A DNA stretch of 64,000 nucleotides, taken from the NCBI GenBank assembly GCA_900491605.1, contig UESW01004419.1, positions 404,392 through 468,391 on the forward strand. The letters run 5' to 3'. Shown piece after piece: positions 42,472 through 55,139 of this stretch. The notes under the pieces are model-generated. The model ran no database searches. It was given only the letters and a program-made list of their open reading frames with translations, and was not told where the DNA came from. How positions within the stretch are numbered: the stretch's first letter is position 1; every line of letters begins with the position of its first letter. The stretch is from Calamus simplicifolius (taxonomy: Eukaryota; Streptophyta; Magnoliopsida; Arecales; Arecaceae). A program made the position numbers and the translations under genes.

Positions 42472-42880
42472 TTGTTCAATTAACTTCGCTAACAAGCTAA
42501 AACTACGTTGCTTAAAAACTTGAGTGAAAGTTAATGAATAGTAAGTGAATTTAACTATAAGTACATAACACTTTCATTATTTTTTATAATGCGGCATTCT
42601 CATGTCATAAGATTCTCGAGTCGGATCATTGGTGCTGCAATCATAAGCTAGTCTCGAATCGAATAATTGGTGCTATAAGGAGCTGGGTTCCACGCTATGA
42701 CATAACTCTATCATCATTCCATTGATAGTCCTTTTCTTTTGCCTACTAACTTCTGCATACTCAGCTCGGATCACATGCTAGTCCAATTAATTTTGTTAGT
42801 GAATTAAAACTATATGGTTCAAAAACTCGAGTGAAAGTTAACGAATAACAAGTGAGGTTGGGCTATAAGTATATAATTTT
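42472..42880. repeat. Direct repeat pair, ~309 bp apart
   Basis: Two ~100-base segments share CAATTAA, AAACTCGAGTGAAAGTTAA, GAATA..AAGTGA and TATAAGTA.ATAA in order. Between them TCTCGAGTCGGATCATTGGTGCTG is also duplicated at shorter range (42613 and 42650). They could be remnants of a tandem repeat. Confidence 0.5.
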
Positions 42881-44935
42881 TTTTTTTGATTCAATGTAAA
42901 ACTATTCATAAAAATTATATTAAGTTAACAAAAGTTACCATCAATTTATAGTTTAGTAAAAAATGTTGACATGATACTTATTGATTGATGCAATTTATAT
43001 CTCATGTCATAAATCAGTTCCATCGAGAAATTCCTTTCCGTACATTAAAAAAAAAAACAAAACACCTTGGATATTATTCTCTTGTCATGCTGCTTCTCAT
43101 TCTACCGCTCCAGGAGATATCAAAAATTGGCTTACTCTAGGTAGAATAAGTTCAAATGCGACAATCAATACTAAAACTATTATAAGTATTATAATAGCTA
43201 AGCCATTATTTAGCTCAAACACTGATGTATCAAAATTTTATCATAAAAAAGTCATTGATGTTGTAGTTATTATAATGGCATTATAATGGAAAAAATGAGT
43301 TATCATGGAAAAATAATGATGTTATATTTTTACTCACTATTTATATAAAAATTTATTCTAGACCATACAATGAGGGAATTTTACATAAAATTTAAATTTT
43401 AAATAAATGATAAATTTATATAAAAAATATACATGTGAGAATAGTAGCCATTATTTTTTTCTTTTTTTTCCTATAATGTTTTTAAATTAAATCTCGCTAC
43501 TATGTGAGACCTTAATATCTCAACATGGTCGAGGCAAAATAAGACCTTAGTTGATGCAATAAATGAAGATTTTTAAAAGGAAAATTTTTAGATATTCAAT
43601 ATGTTGGCTGAAATCAAGTGAGCAAGATTTTAAAATTTCAGCAAATCTAATTAAGTCAATGCTAAGTACCATTAAAGCATTAATTTGGGAACACCATCAT
43701 TAAAATATTTTTTAAAATAATATATATAAATTTTTAATTCGAAAAATGATTTCAGTGTCTTGGAGTATTTCACTCTGCATATATGAAAATAATAAAGATT
43801 TAGATATTATATACATCGAATTGATGGGTTCTTTGTACGAGAGCTAATCAAGAGTTAAGTGGTAAGACAAAATGTTTGATTTAAAATTAGATCTTGTATT
43901 TGAAAATAGCTTGGCCCGGCCTAACCCGTAGGTGCAAAGCGTTTCAATCAATGATCAACCAAGACCTGTCCTTCCATTAAGATTGGAGCTACCCACTCTC
44001 CTTGCAAAAAATAAATAAATAAATAAATAGATAAAGCAAAATTGGAGGTGTGATAACTGTAGTATCAACCATAAATTATTTCATGAGTTCATATAAAAAG
44101 ATAAAATTATATTTTTTACTGTGCTATGCATAATATATAACTTGATAGATACTCTACAATTATATTAAAAACTATGCATAGTATATATAACTTGATAGAT
44201 ACTCTATAATTATATTAAAAAATAATAATATCAATTAAAAATAAATTAAAGAAAGAAGGACTCAAAAGCTCTTTGAAATTCTGCAAATGAAATTACAATG
44301 TGCCTCAAGTAATTGCAGCTTAGTTATACCATTATTATTACTAAAGCTATTTGGAAAGTTTGTAGCTATAAGGTCTCATATGACAGAACTAACTCTATGA
44401 TTAAAATTATTTTTTATAATATTATGTTATTAGGATATATTATTATAGTAATATTACAAAATTATAATACAATAATATATATATGCTATAAACATTATAT
44501 AGTATATAATAGTTTTATATCATATTATTTTACACTACATAATTGTAGTAATATTTTTCACACAATATTATGATATTATATTATCATATAATTATTTTAT
44601 TATATAATAATATTTCAATATACAATGTAATTATTATAATTATATTATAATAGTATTATATTATAATATCAAATTTAATTATTCTTATATTTAGAACTAT
44701 TAGTCTAGTTTTTGCAAATTGATTTGTGGTCAATTTAGCTGTAAGTTGATTTATATATTTTTAGGTCACATGTATGGCTCAAGTGCAAATACTTATAGCC
44801 GTTGAATCACAACATTTCAGACAAATGACATAGGATCCATTGCAACTTCAATTATAAAACCCGAAATAGTCTCTTGAATGTTTGGTCATGTCAAATTCAA
44901 ACCTAAACCTAAAGATGCTTTGTACGAAAGAATAA

Positions 44936-45050
44936 TTATATATATACACTGTGTATACACATATGTGTATACACACATATACACGTAGGTATACACATAT
45001 GTGTATACACACACATATATATAAATATATATATAAATATATATATAAAG
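44936..45050. repeat. Alternating TATACACA/TGTATA microsatellite, highly palindromic
   Basis: Alternating purine-pyrimidine steps (ACACATATGTGTATACACAC, TATATATAAATATATA) extend over about 110 bases. Such sequence can form cruciform or Z-DNA. Confidence 0.85.
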
Positions 45051-45471
45051 TAAATAGATAAAAAATTATATTTGAAAAAGTAATAAAAAAATTTAAAAAA
45101 TTTATATTTTATAGAAATTATTATCAAAGTTAAGCAAAATTGAGAAAATTGATTCATGTGCGGATCACAACTAACTAAGGATCAAGATTTTATTATTATT
45201 ACATAATTATATTATATACAGTTGACCATGAGTTCGATAGACCAAAATTTTATAGAGTTGAACACTAAAAAAATTATAATCAAATCCTAAATGAGGGAGG
45301 AAAAAACAGAATTCAGAATGGGTGGGCGGGCTTGATTTTGCTCTGGAGCTTCGATGAGTCATGGTCAAAATGGACAGGCACAATGGCCGGACAGGGTTAG
45401 GTTTGGATATGAACATGGAGCCTAATTATTAATGTATAGTCTCATCCCTGGTATCCAATCAACCACAGTTA

Positions 45472-46171
45472 GGTAGTGTTTGAAATAGGAGATAAGAAAG
45501 GATATCCAGAAAATATCTCTCTTATTCCCAAAAGCCATAACTATAAGGTAGTGTTTGAAATAGGGATACGAGGGGATATCCCCTCTTATTCCCAAAAGCC
45601 ATAACTATAAGGGATAGCTGGGAAAAGTTAACCAAAGGGATAATCCATGACTAACCATGGTTAACCATGGGATATTCCCTCAATTTATTCCCTAGAAAAT
45701 GCAGGAATAGCTGGTTATCCCTCCAAATAAGAGTAAAAAAAAGTTATCCTATGGATTTACCTTTTTGCATTTGATATGATCAATAGGATAGCCAAGGGAT
45801 ATCCCTAGGGATAGCCAGGGGACAAACTCTATCCCGTACACTTATCCATGGATAACATTTTTTCTATCAAACACTACCTAGGATAGCAGAGAATAAAGTT
45901 AATCAAAGGGATAATCCATGGTTAACCAAGTTAACCAAAGGGATAATCCATGGTTAACCATGGGATATCCCCTCAATTTGTTTCCTAGAAAATGTAGGAA
46001 TAGCTGGTTATCCCTCCAAATAAGAGTAAAAAAAGGTTATCCTATGGATTTACCTTTTTGCATTTGATAGGATCAATAGGATAGCCAATGAATATCTCTA
46101 GGGATAGCCAAGGGATAAACCCTATCCCGTACACTTATTTATGGATAATATTTTTCCTATCAAACACCACC
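45472..46171. mobile_element. Tourist/Harbinger-like MITE with TTA target duplication
   Basis: The left end GGTAGTGTTTGAAATAG and the right end CTATCAAACACCACC are inverted repeats. TTA is present on both sides (45469-45471 and 46172-46174), the duplication used by PIF/Harbinger elements. Internal GATAATCCATGGTTAACC and GGGATATCCC palindromes repeat. It contains a second, shorter copy (45547-45888), so part is a tandem or nested duplicate. Confidence 0.75.
45547..45888. mobile_element. Inner MITE copy nested in the Tourist-like element
   Basis: It has the same ends (GGTAGTGTTTGAAATAG ... CTATCAAACACTACC). Flanking triplets are TAA on the left and TAG on the right, so the duplication is imperfect. 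The following segment 45889-46171 repeats its internal sequence. Confidence 0.65.
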
Positions 46172-46579
46172 TTAGTACTTGTCACTACATAAATATTTCA
46201 AAGACTGATATTAAGACTTCCGATTCACAATTTAATTAGATGCTGGCATGCAATAATGACTTGATCCAAAATCATTGAATTTATAACAGTCGGTTTCAAT
46301 TCCAACGCCAAGTCAAGGGCAGCAATCTTCGTGGAGCTCCGGCAATGTGTCGTTAGGTAAGAAAACCCAGCCCCACTCGCCAACTCAGACCATATGAAAT
46401 CAGAGCAGCAATTTAATAACATCATTCAGGTTGGTCAGGTTGCAACGCGCGATGAAACCTCAATAGCAAATGGATTTAAGTCGTTCGATTATAATTCTAC
46501 TCCTGGGTGAAATTTCAACCCAAAGCTGGCCCCTCGGCTGTAGGCCTATGCCTTCGAACTTAAGATTTTTTTTTTTTGG
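46172..46579. other. Intergenic spacer
   Basis: Mixed-composition DNA without recognisable coding, repeat or RNA features. Confidence 0.5.
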
Positions 46580-47083
46580 GCTAAATTACGGAATTATTAT
46601 GTTATTTTATTTTTTAAATATTAAAAAATTTTAAAAATAATTCTAAATTTTCTATTTTGTTTCACTTTGATTCTTACCATTAAATAGCGGAGACATCATT
46701 TATTTTATCCTATTTAGTAGCGTGGCATTCAAGTGACAAAAAATAAATTTAAAATTTATAACTAATCTTTTAATTCATTATTTAATAATTTTAAATAAAT
46801 ATTACAAATAAAAATAATCTCTTTTCGTCTTGATTTGCTTTCATCCTTAAGTGTCCATGTACCCGCTACGTTACCCCTTCGGATTAGGGCAAATGAAGGT
46901 GAAAAGAGATTATTTTTATTTTTTTATATTTTTTAAATTATTAAATAACAATTAATGGAATTATAAATTATAAATTTATTTTTACCATTTGCATGCCACA
47001 TATGCTGGCATAAGACAAAAATAAATGACCTTAACTAAAGTGATATAATTCCTTAGGTAAAGAGATTAGTTACGTAATTCAGC
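46580..47083. mobile_element. Long-stem foldback MITE
   Basis: The two halves are imperfect inverted repeats around a loop near 46860: ATAAAAATAATCTCTTTTCG on the left mirrors GAAAAGAGATTATTTTTAT on the right, and the outer ends (CTAAATTACGG and TTACGTAATTCAG) pair. It is about 500 bases, AT-rich and non-coding. The superfamily was not determined. Confidence 0.6.
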
Positions 47084-48221
47084 TTTTTTTTTTTAATCAT
47101 GAATAGTATAAAAAAGATATTATGCACGATAATTAATCATGCATACATGCAGCTCCTCGTATTCAAAAATATTTTAATTTATTTTATATTTTATGTGCGA
47201 ACAATCAGAACAGGCTGCAAAGGGCTTTTCCCTCAAGAAATATGCCAGACTTGGCCAGCTACAACCGCCCCACTGTGGACCGACGTGCGGAACAGGGGCA
47301 TTGATTGTTATGTTTGGACCACCATTGGATGGAATGGACCAGTGGACTTCAATATAATCCAACGTTGAAAGATAATTAGAGGATGACGTACCATGATTCC
47401 ATCAAAATATTAATTTTTTATGCATAAAAAAAATTCTAAGTTATCAAATCCAAAACAAAGATATGAAATTAAAAAATCGATGAGATTAGATTATCAACGT
47501 ACCGTGCACCGTTGTGCAGTAGCCTATGACCATAGCTCTTTAAAGCATGGACAAGCGGAATATATGGATCCATTAGAACTAAATGGTGTTAAATTTGCAC
47601 GGACAAGTAGCTGAAATCAGTTTAAAAGACTCCAAGAACCACGCCTAACACTCTCACATCACAAGCACCATTGGTGTTGGATGTAGTCCACCGGCCCTGC
47701 CACAAGAAAGAGCTCCACGTGGGCATCCTACATGCCGTCTCACCGTCCCCTCTTCAAAACTGTCAAACAGCGTCATAACAGTTAGTTACTTTATTAAATT
47801 TACAATTTCGGTTAGGTCAGTTATACGTCTTGGTCTCACAATGTCAACTTCTGCGGCTCGACGAGGACAAAGTAATCCAATCAGAGTAGATGTTTCAAAT
47901 ATTTTAGGTCCATTGTTGTTAAACGTCAATATATATTCTTGTCTCAAATGTTAAAATAAAACCACCTCGCTATTATCTTAGGATCCCAATTGATACTCGT
48001 TAGAACTTTCATTATCCAAAATATTAAAGCGAAATGAAATGCCAGTATCTGTCATTCAAACTAATTTTATGAGGGTTAAAATTTTGAAAAGACTATTATC
48101 AATTACTTACCATAAGAAAAATATTATTTAGCCATGAGAAAAGTCAATCGCTAAAATTATAAATTTCATCGCTAATCTAAGTTTGTTAAAGAAATTATTG
48201 AGAAAATATTTAGCCAATTAT
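47084..48221. other. Intergenic spacer before the copia element
   Basis: No gene is supported. A 89-residue frame at 47099-47368 contains GWNGPVDFNIIQR but matches no family I know. TCGCTAA motifs near 48150-48180 recall the CACTA subterminal repeat but are isolated. Confidence 0.5.
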
Positions 48222-49466
48222 TGCTTTTGATGATTAACAAAAGTCATGAGTATATTTTTGGTATTTCTGATAAATTTGATAAGTGTTTCAGGAATTAAGG
48301 TCGGTTATTTATCCAAATGGTACTTAGAAATCAGTTTTGAATTGAATTTCAATGAAATTTATTTAAGTTCAAAACTTGGAGCCAGCGGTGAGTCGACACT
48401 TTGCAAAGTTGGAGCCGACTCCATGACGGATTATTTTTTTGCTATTTTTGGAAACCCGATCTGGAGCCGATACATGAAAAGTTGGAGCCGACTCCAACCT
48501 GTCAAGGACGATTTTCAAAAGTGTCAGATCAGCTCTAACGGATATATTTTTCCACCTAACTCTCAATGGATATATTTTATTGCGTGAAGAATCATCCAAG
48601 GTACTTTGTAACGGCTGTTTTCTCACCTAATCTCGGATTAAGACTCTATATAAAGAGGGATTCGTCCATTTGAAAAGAAGAACATAAATAGAGAGAAAAT
48701 AACGAAAAAATCGAGAGATATTTAAAGGAAAAATCTCTGAGTCCACCTCTGTCATTCAAAGAGAGATTTAAGAGAAATCCTAAGCCCTAAAAGTTCAAAT
48801 TCAGAAGATTCTCAAAGGAGAAAAGAGAAGAAGAGCAAAACCTATTTTCTAAAGTTCTCTCCAATAGATTTCGGTCAAGAATCAGAGCTGAAGCTTGATT
48901 CAACCATTCAAAAGAGAGAAGGAAAAGAAGAAAAGCTCAAATCCACTTGGCTTCAATCAGGCTTTTCTTACCCTTGTTTATTTACATTGCTTATTTGCTC
49001 ATTTAAGGAGCTTTACATTGTTGTAAACATTATCTTGAATTGTTGTTTACTAATTCAATCAGGGGGATTGAATTAGTTGAGGTAGTTTATCTCGGGGCAA
49101 GCTAGTTTAGCTTGGGTAAGGTTTTGTGCTGGTGAACCTGTGAAAATCGGCTGGGTTCGTTGTGACCACGTGTAAAACAACAAGTCAGAGTTGTAAGCTT
49201 ATAAAACAACTCAACTATAATCAGGGGATTATAGTGTGGACCAAGAGTTGCTTGGGAGTAGACGTAGGTGTGTGATACACCTAACCACTATAAATCTTTG
49301 TGTGTTTGTAGTGATTGTCTCTATCTCTCTCTCTATTATGCTTTACATTATTGAATCATTTTACTAGTGCACTTAATCCTTATGAAATAGGTTTTAAGTT
49401 TTAAGTATTAATTTTTTTAAAGAACCCAATTCATCCCCCCCTCTTGGGTTGCCATCTGGGCCAACA
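48222..49466 (+). repeat. 5' LTR of the copia element
   Basis: It ends in ...GGGCCAACA followed one base later by the primer site. It contains a TATA box (TATATAAAG at 48647-48655), an A/G-rich leader and the CCCCCCTCTTGGGTTGCC motif common before plant copia LTR ends. The right border is firm; the left (TGCTTTTGATG) is a best guess because the 3' LTR is outside the window. Confidence 0.7.
48647..48655 (+). promoter_or_regulatory. TATA box of the copia LTR
   Basis: TATATAAAG precedes the A/G-rich transcribed leader of the LTR. Confidence 0.6.
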
Positions 49467-49467
49467 A

Positions 49468-49480
49468 TTGGTATCAGAGC
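49468..49480 (+). other. Copia primer binding site (initiator Met-tRNA)
   Basis: TTGGTATCAGAGC is complementary to the 3' end of the plant initiator methionine tRNA, the standard copia primer site, one base after the LTR. Confidence 0.9.
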
Positions 49481-49527
49481 TTGTGCTCATTTTTATTTGA
49501 TCTAACGATCAAGAGTTAAAGATCCAA

Positions 49528-50072
49528 ATGGCAACACAAGTTGATTCATCTTTTGCTGAAGGTTAATCAACTAATAGGCCACCTTTGTTTAATGGCTCTA
49601 ATTATTCATATTGGAAAGCAAGAGTGAGGATTTTCATTCAAGCTTTAGATTATGAGTTGTGAAGTGTCATTACAAATGGACCTAGCACACCCACACATTA
49701 TAGATGGTTCAATATTCCTAAGCCCGAAAGGATTGGAATGAGAACGATAGGAAAATGGCTCAGCTTAATGCCAAAGCCATGAATGTTTTATATTGTTCTT
49801 TGGATGCAAATGAATTCAACAAAATATCTACTTGCATTTCAGCCAAAGAAATATGAGATAGATTAGAAGTTACCCATGAGGGTACTAACCAAATAAAAGA
49901 ATCCAAAATTAACATTCTAGTGCACAAATATAATTGTTTAGCATGGAACAAACTGAATCAATCACATGCATGTACACTAGATTCACAGATATGGTTAATG
50001 GTTTGAAAAGTCTTCGTAAGACTTATACTAATTCTGAATTGGTGCGCAAAATTCTTAGATCTCTTCCAAAAT
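49528..50072 (+). pseudogene. Copia gag, 5' part (upstream of the CACTA insertion)
   Basis: The ATG at 49528 starts MATQVDSSFAEG, followed by an in-frame stop, then PPLFNGSNYSYWKARVRIF, the copia Gag N-terminal motif. More stops follow. The sequence reaches ILRSLPK and breaks exactly where the CACTA element starts; the next gag residues (SWKAKVTAIQEAKDL) are found after 61845. Confidence 0.85.
50070..50072. repeat. Probable 3-bp target duplication of the CACTA element (AAT; right copy GAT)
   Basis: AAT lies left of the element and GAT (61843-61845) right of it. Two of three bases match; the gag reading frame across the junction supports this placement. A single substitution would explain the mismatch. 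Confidence 0.55.
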
Positions 50073-50084
50073 AACTACAAGAAA

Positions 50085-50720
50085 AATTAAATATAGCGAC
50101 GCCTAAATGCGTCGCTAATGCATCACTAAATAAGCTATAGCGACGCAATAAAGGCATCGCTAAAATGTTCGTCACAACTTCAATTTGTCGCAATTGCGTC
50201 GCTTAACAGCGACTCTCTGCGACGCCCATAAATGCGTCGCAATATTACGATGCAGACTAAATGCGTCGCTACATTAAAAATAATTTTTTAAAAAAATATT
50301 TGCGACAAAAATATCGTCGCAATTGCGTCGCTAATTAATTAATTTATTTTTAAAAAAATAAATAAAATACTTTTTAATATATTTTAAATTAATTACGATG
50401 GACAATAGCGTCGCTAATTAATTAATTTATTTTTTAAAAAATAAATAATAATTTTTAATTTTTTAAAAATAATTGCGACGCCCCTAGATGCTCGCTATTT
50501 AAAAATAAATTTTTTAAAAATATTTGCGATGAAAAATCTTGTCGCAATTGCATCGCTAATTAATTTTTTATTTAAAAAAATTAAAATAACATAATTTGTA
50601 TTTTTTAAAATTAATTGTGACAAAAATAGCGTCGCTAATTAATTAATTAATTTTTTTTTAAAATAAAGTAAATTATTTTTAATTTTTAAAGTAAATTAAT
50701 TTATTTATTTAAAAGAAATA
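50085..50720. repeat. CACTA subterminal repeats, 3' side
   Basis: Many direct and inverted copies of TGCGTCGCTAAT and AATTGCGACG, separated by A/T-rich DNA. In En/Spm such motifs are bound by the TNPA protein near the ends. Confidence 0.85.
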
Positions 50721-50829
50721 AATAATATAAAATAACTTGCTAATACAATGTAATTGCTAATACAATTGACAAAATAATCATTATAAAATTTTTAAAAATA
50801 TAAAAATTTATTTTTAATTATTTAAAATT

Positions 50830-52302
50830 TTATATACAAAAAAAAAATAAAAAAAATACATCAAGTAGTGAAAAAAAATACATCATGTATCTGCAGGCGG
50901 CCGTGGAGGTTGCGGAGGCTGGACTGAACCCTGCGACAGGAGACGAACTAAATCCTGTATGACGCATCTGGTCTCTCATCTCTGCCAGCTCCTTCCGAAC
51001 CTCCTGGAAAACTTCCTCCTTGATAGATCTCCGGATGTCTATCTGCTCGAGAGGAATATCGCCAGAACCACGCGAACTAAGCCCTGATAGGAAAATATCT
51101 GGAAGCTCTGGTGCCCAAACCATAGACCCTACGGTCTCGCGGCTGGGCACCAATAGCCTCCAAAAATACACGTCGACTCTCCTCTGGTGAGAGTTCGATG
51201 GGCCCCCCATCAGTGGAGTCGACCTGCGAAGCCTGAGACTGAAGCTCCTCAACCGTGCCTTTAAGTTATAAAATCAATGATAAATGAATTAATATATAAA
51301 GCTAAATAAAATATTAGAAATTAAAAAATAAAATATAAATCTAATTTCTTACCCCAACCTCCCGTGATCGTGTATCGACCCAGGAACCGTCTTCCTGGTG
51401 TGTCGCCCTGAATAGACGAAACTCACCAGGATCTTTGCCCTCCTGCTCGGACTACAAAAGCAGAAGAAAAATATAAATGCAAGTATTTGTAAATGACTAA
51501 ATTAGTATTTAAATTTTTATGTTTTCTTACCATACAATGCTTGCTCCTGAATAGAAATAGAACCCGCTGTGTGACAGAGAGGCCCGTGCCACGACCGCCC
51601 TTCTCAGATCGGCGGTTCGTGCTGGCTGATGCGGACCTCCTGATCCATGCCTCGACTACCATGCCTGCTGCCAGCTGACCCAAATACCCTCTGGCACATG
51701 CTCTGGACGGTCACCCAAACTCCTCCAACGATAAAGCATGTCGGAGTATCGGTGTGCCGCAAGAGCATTCCATGCTGCCCTAATGGCATCATGGATGGTA
51801 GGGTCTCATGTAAACTTTTTCTGCATTGAAATAAACAGTTAGTTTCATAATATATTAAGATTAAAAAATTTTATATCAGTTATAAAATATATTTAAAAAG
51901 TTTACCTGAAACTCTAAAAAATAAAACTCCCTCATGGCCGCTGATACATGGTGCCAATCGTAGCCACTGGGATCAGCACGACTCTGAAATATAGAGCTGA
52001 TCCGGCTCGATACAGTATGCTGCTCAATAAAGCTGTTAAAAAAACTAATTAAAATAAGTAATTAACTTAAAAACATAAGCATATAGTTACAATTAGTATA
52101 TACTTACAGCCCATCGGCATCCAATCGAAGTACGGTGCGACCGACCAAAGAAGAACTCTCAGAGGTCTGTGCCGATCGGGTAGAGGAAAATACTGGATGA
52201 GCATCGACGCCTGAGAGGTGAAGTCCATGCGTCAGGGCTGGTAGTGGGATGTGACGCAGCAGGGCTATGTCCGACAGAGGTAGATCTACCTCGGTCCGTC
52301 AT
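50830..52302 (-). CDS. TNPA-like CACTA protein (Ptta/En/Spm family)
   Basis: Five exons join on the minus strand with GT-AG borders: 52302-52108, 52032-51906, 51820-51531, 51451-51353, 51258-50830. Key segments: VGRTVLRLDADGL joined to FIEQHTVSSRISSIF, then DWHHVSAAMREFYFLEFQ; AWNALAAHRYSDMLYRW, WVSWQQAW; NRRSEKGGRGTGLSV (the NR-S...G conserved region of plant Ptta transposases); and a C-terminus with IKEEVFQEVRKELAEMRDQM, probably a coiled coil. The first exon has a frame problem between the ATG and SSLVGR, and exon 3 has a stop near its start, so the protein may not be made. Family members bind the subterminal repeats. Confidence 0.65.
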
Positions 52303-52393
52303 ACTGTAAATACTAAAGATTAATGCAATGCAATATAATTACGAATAATTAATAAACATACAAAAATTTAACACTTATAAAAATAAATCGAAA

Positions 52394-54120
52394 TTAATGA
52401 ACTATATCTTTAATCAGTGTCATTTTTTCGTGAAATGTTGGTTCAACATCCGATGCCGTATCGGAATGTGATTCAGTTTCATTATCATCGGAAGGAAACC
52501 GAACATTTGCATCCTCAATTTCTTGGACATCACCATTTGGATCTCTAAGTGATGTTTCAGGAGCCCTTGTGTCGTCCTCAATTGCATGCATTTCCATCTC
52601 ATCCTCTTGAAATGCAGGGCACTCAGTTGATTGACTTGATGAACTCTCATCTAATATGATTGTTGAACGTGGAACGATTTTAGAAACAGCCCACCAATCT
52701 CGCTTGTCATTGCGCAAACTTGGATATCCGCAGTAAAACACTTGCTGAGCTTGGGATGCAAGAATGAATGGTTCATATTTCTGCAATCTTCGTTGATGGT
52801 TTACTTCAACTAGATTGTAGTCGTTATGAACCCTTTTACCGACAGGAATTGTCGGATCAAACCAATCACAACGAAACAATACAGTTCGTTTCATAGGCCA
52901 ACGGGATATTCAACTTCGACCACCTCTTCTAACTTTCCGTAATAATCCTGCATATTTGCTCCAGCACTTTCTCCTTTAACACATACGCCCTAATTCTGCG
53001 TCTCTCTTGAAGATGCTAGTCGTTCAATTTGAAATTTGTATCCATTAACAAAATAGCCAGTATAGGTAGTTACGGTCTTCAATGGTCAGATATTTAATGA
53101 AAATATTGTCGGTTGTGAACCATGAACCATTTACCTATAAATTAATAAGCTATTCACAATCAATTCAAAAAATAAAAGCCATTATTGTAATTGATTGAGT
53201 GATAGTACTCACAAATTCATAAAACCAATAAGCGAACTCCGTTTCTAACTTCTGTCCAATGGCAAGTTGACTGATGCTGGGATCCATCTGTCGTTGTCTA
53301 TCACAATACATCCTTAAGGGATTATAACAATTAAAACTTATGTTAGCAATTAAATAGTATGGTATTTTACAATTTTAAGTAGAAGTTCTAATTAAGCAAT
53401 TAATGAAGTGTACATATACTTAATGTATGGGTCGATCATTAGGATGTAATAATGTGCTGCATTATACTCCACATCGCTTAATTGTCTTGACTTCTGCCTC
53501 CCAAATGAACAGCCGATACTTTTAAATATTGATATTCTACCGTCAGTAGGTTGTCCTTCGTCCACACATATGTCATCGTTACAACCAAAATTGCGGGTCC
53601 TCGTATGAACGTGACCCTCAAAGTAATATGAGGCAAAAGCTAAAACTTCTTCACCAAGTGTGCATTGCATATAGAACCTTCAACCCTTGCCTTATTCCGC
53701 ACATTATTTTTTAACTTCTTAAGATACCTATATGTAAAGTTGAAAATATAAATAAACCAACTTCCTCGCATAAATAAAATAGTATTTGAAATGTCAACAT
53801 GTATTACTGATTTGGGTGTTTACCTCTCGAAAGGATACATCCAGCGATACTGCACGGGACCAGCTATACGTGCTTCGTATGGCAAGTGAACCGGTAGATG
53901 CTCCATTGAGTCAAAAAAACTTGAAGGAAATATTCGCTCCAGCTTGCATAAAATAATTGAATTTCCTCTCAAGCCTTTCCATGGATGCAGAAGTAATGAC
54001 TGCGACAGATAACTCCTTAAAGAACAAGCTGAGCTCTGTCAATGCCTTCCACACATGTTGCGGAAGCAACTCATGAAAAGCTATGGGCAATAACCGTTGC
54101 ATGAAAACATGACAATCATG
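52394..54120 (-). pseudogene. TNP2-like CACTA transposase, C-terminal half only
   Basis: Reading right to left: MQRLLPIAFHELLPQHVWKALTELS (54102-54020) and then HLPYEARIAGPVQYRW-type sequence around 53920-53820, the DUF4218 domain; FASYYFEGHVHTRTRN and YNAAHYYILMIDPYIK (53670-53392); and FRCDWFDPTIPVGK with FILASQAQQVFYCGYPS (52894 onward), the DUF4216 domain, ending in an acidic tail at 52394. The N-terminal Transposase_21 catalytic domain expected to the right of 54120 is absent. Frames change between the parts, some at plausible introns. Confidence 0.82.
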
Positions 54121-54129
54121 ACTTTACAA

Positions 54130-55135
54130 GAAAGTAAGTGTCCTAAATGAATTCCACTTTCACTCCACTAGAACTTAGGTAAGGCCCTATCCCATTCAAG
54201 ATTATTTTATGATATGTTATTCTGCTCGAAATTATCATCATTTACGTTAAAATTTCGACAGCAATTCCTCTTATGTTCTCCTAAATGTGTGGCTTATATG
54301 CCACACTAGGAGAACGTATGAGGATATACAAACTGCAAGCTCAACTAACGATGACGAATAGCAGACAAACATATCACAAAAAATAATCTCAAACTGTCCA
54401 CTAGGACAATTTGAAATTTGCAAGACTAAGTCTTACAAAGTCTCAAACGGGTCTAAAGGTTATAGTGCTGAGAAATAATATGAAAAATTAAAGAACGAAC
54501 TTGACATAGTATGTATGTCAAATTCTTTTTTTTAGGAGGAGTTATATTCTTTCAGTACTTGAATCTGAGTTCACTATATCAAATTTAATATTCTTGCATT
54601 AAATTTAGTTCTAAATGAGCTATATCATTTTTCCTTCATGATATCGAATTTATTTTGATTGGTTGGTTTAGAATTTGAGGAATTATATCAAATTATGGTT
54701 TGCTATATCAAATTTCTTTCAATTGAAGAACATGAATACTCTAAATTTTTTTCTAATTTTCTAAGAAAATGATTGTGACAATATTTAAGAACTAATAATT
54801 TAAAATTTGCTAAGCCAAAATATAACAAGTAATAAAGAAACATAAATTCATTAAAATTTTAATCATCTAAACTATCAAAACCATATAAATTGCATGATAA
54901 GCATTCTAATAATAATATATCATGAACAATATTTCAAAAATAAACAGATTCGATAACACAAGACATTTATAAATCTAAATATATAAATTTTAAATATATC
55001 AAATATTATGCAAATATCAAATTACGCATTACAAGATTATAGATTACATGCAAATTTCTCTAATTTTTCATGTAAAATTGAGTTCTAAACATAAATAATT
55101 AAATAAAAAATTTCATAATGAATGAAAAAAAAACC
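54130..55135. other. AT-rich spacer in the CACTA element where the TNP2 core should be
   Basis: The first half of TNP2 would be expected here. I see only A/T-rich DNA without a coding frame; an internal deletion or replacement is likely. Confidence 0.5.
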
Positions 55136-55139
55136 CGCA

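Larger units (their letters stand above)
42090..45471. other. AT-rich intergenic DNA with degenerate repeats
   Basis: Near 42290 another copy of a GATGCACAAAGTCTTTTC end motif appears. A ~100-bp direct repeat is found at 42472-42572 and 42780-42880 (AACTTGAGTGAAAGTTAATGA-type sequence, ~309 apart). 44390-44690 is almost pure A/T. The frames 42981-43286 and 44313-44573 are low-complexity and unlike known proteins. No gene is supported. Confidence 0.55.

Noticed and set aside
42981..43286. 101-residue plus-strand frame in AT-rich DNA
   Set aside because: Ile/Ser/Lys-rich composition follows base bias, with no recognisable domain and no splice or promoter context.
47099..47368. 89-residue frame with a W/C-rich centre
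   Set aside because: It looked like a possible small secreted protein, but there is no signal peptide at its start, no family match, and it is flanked by transposon DNA.
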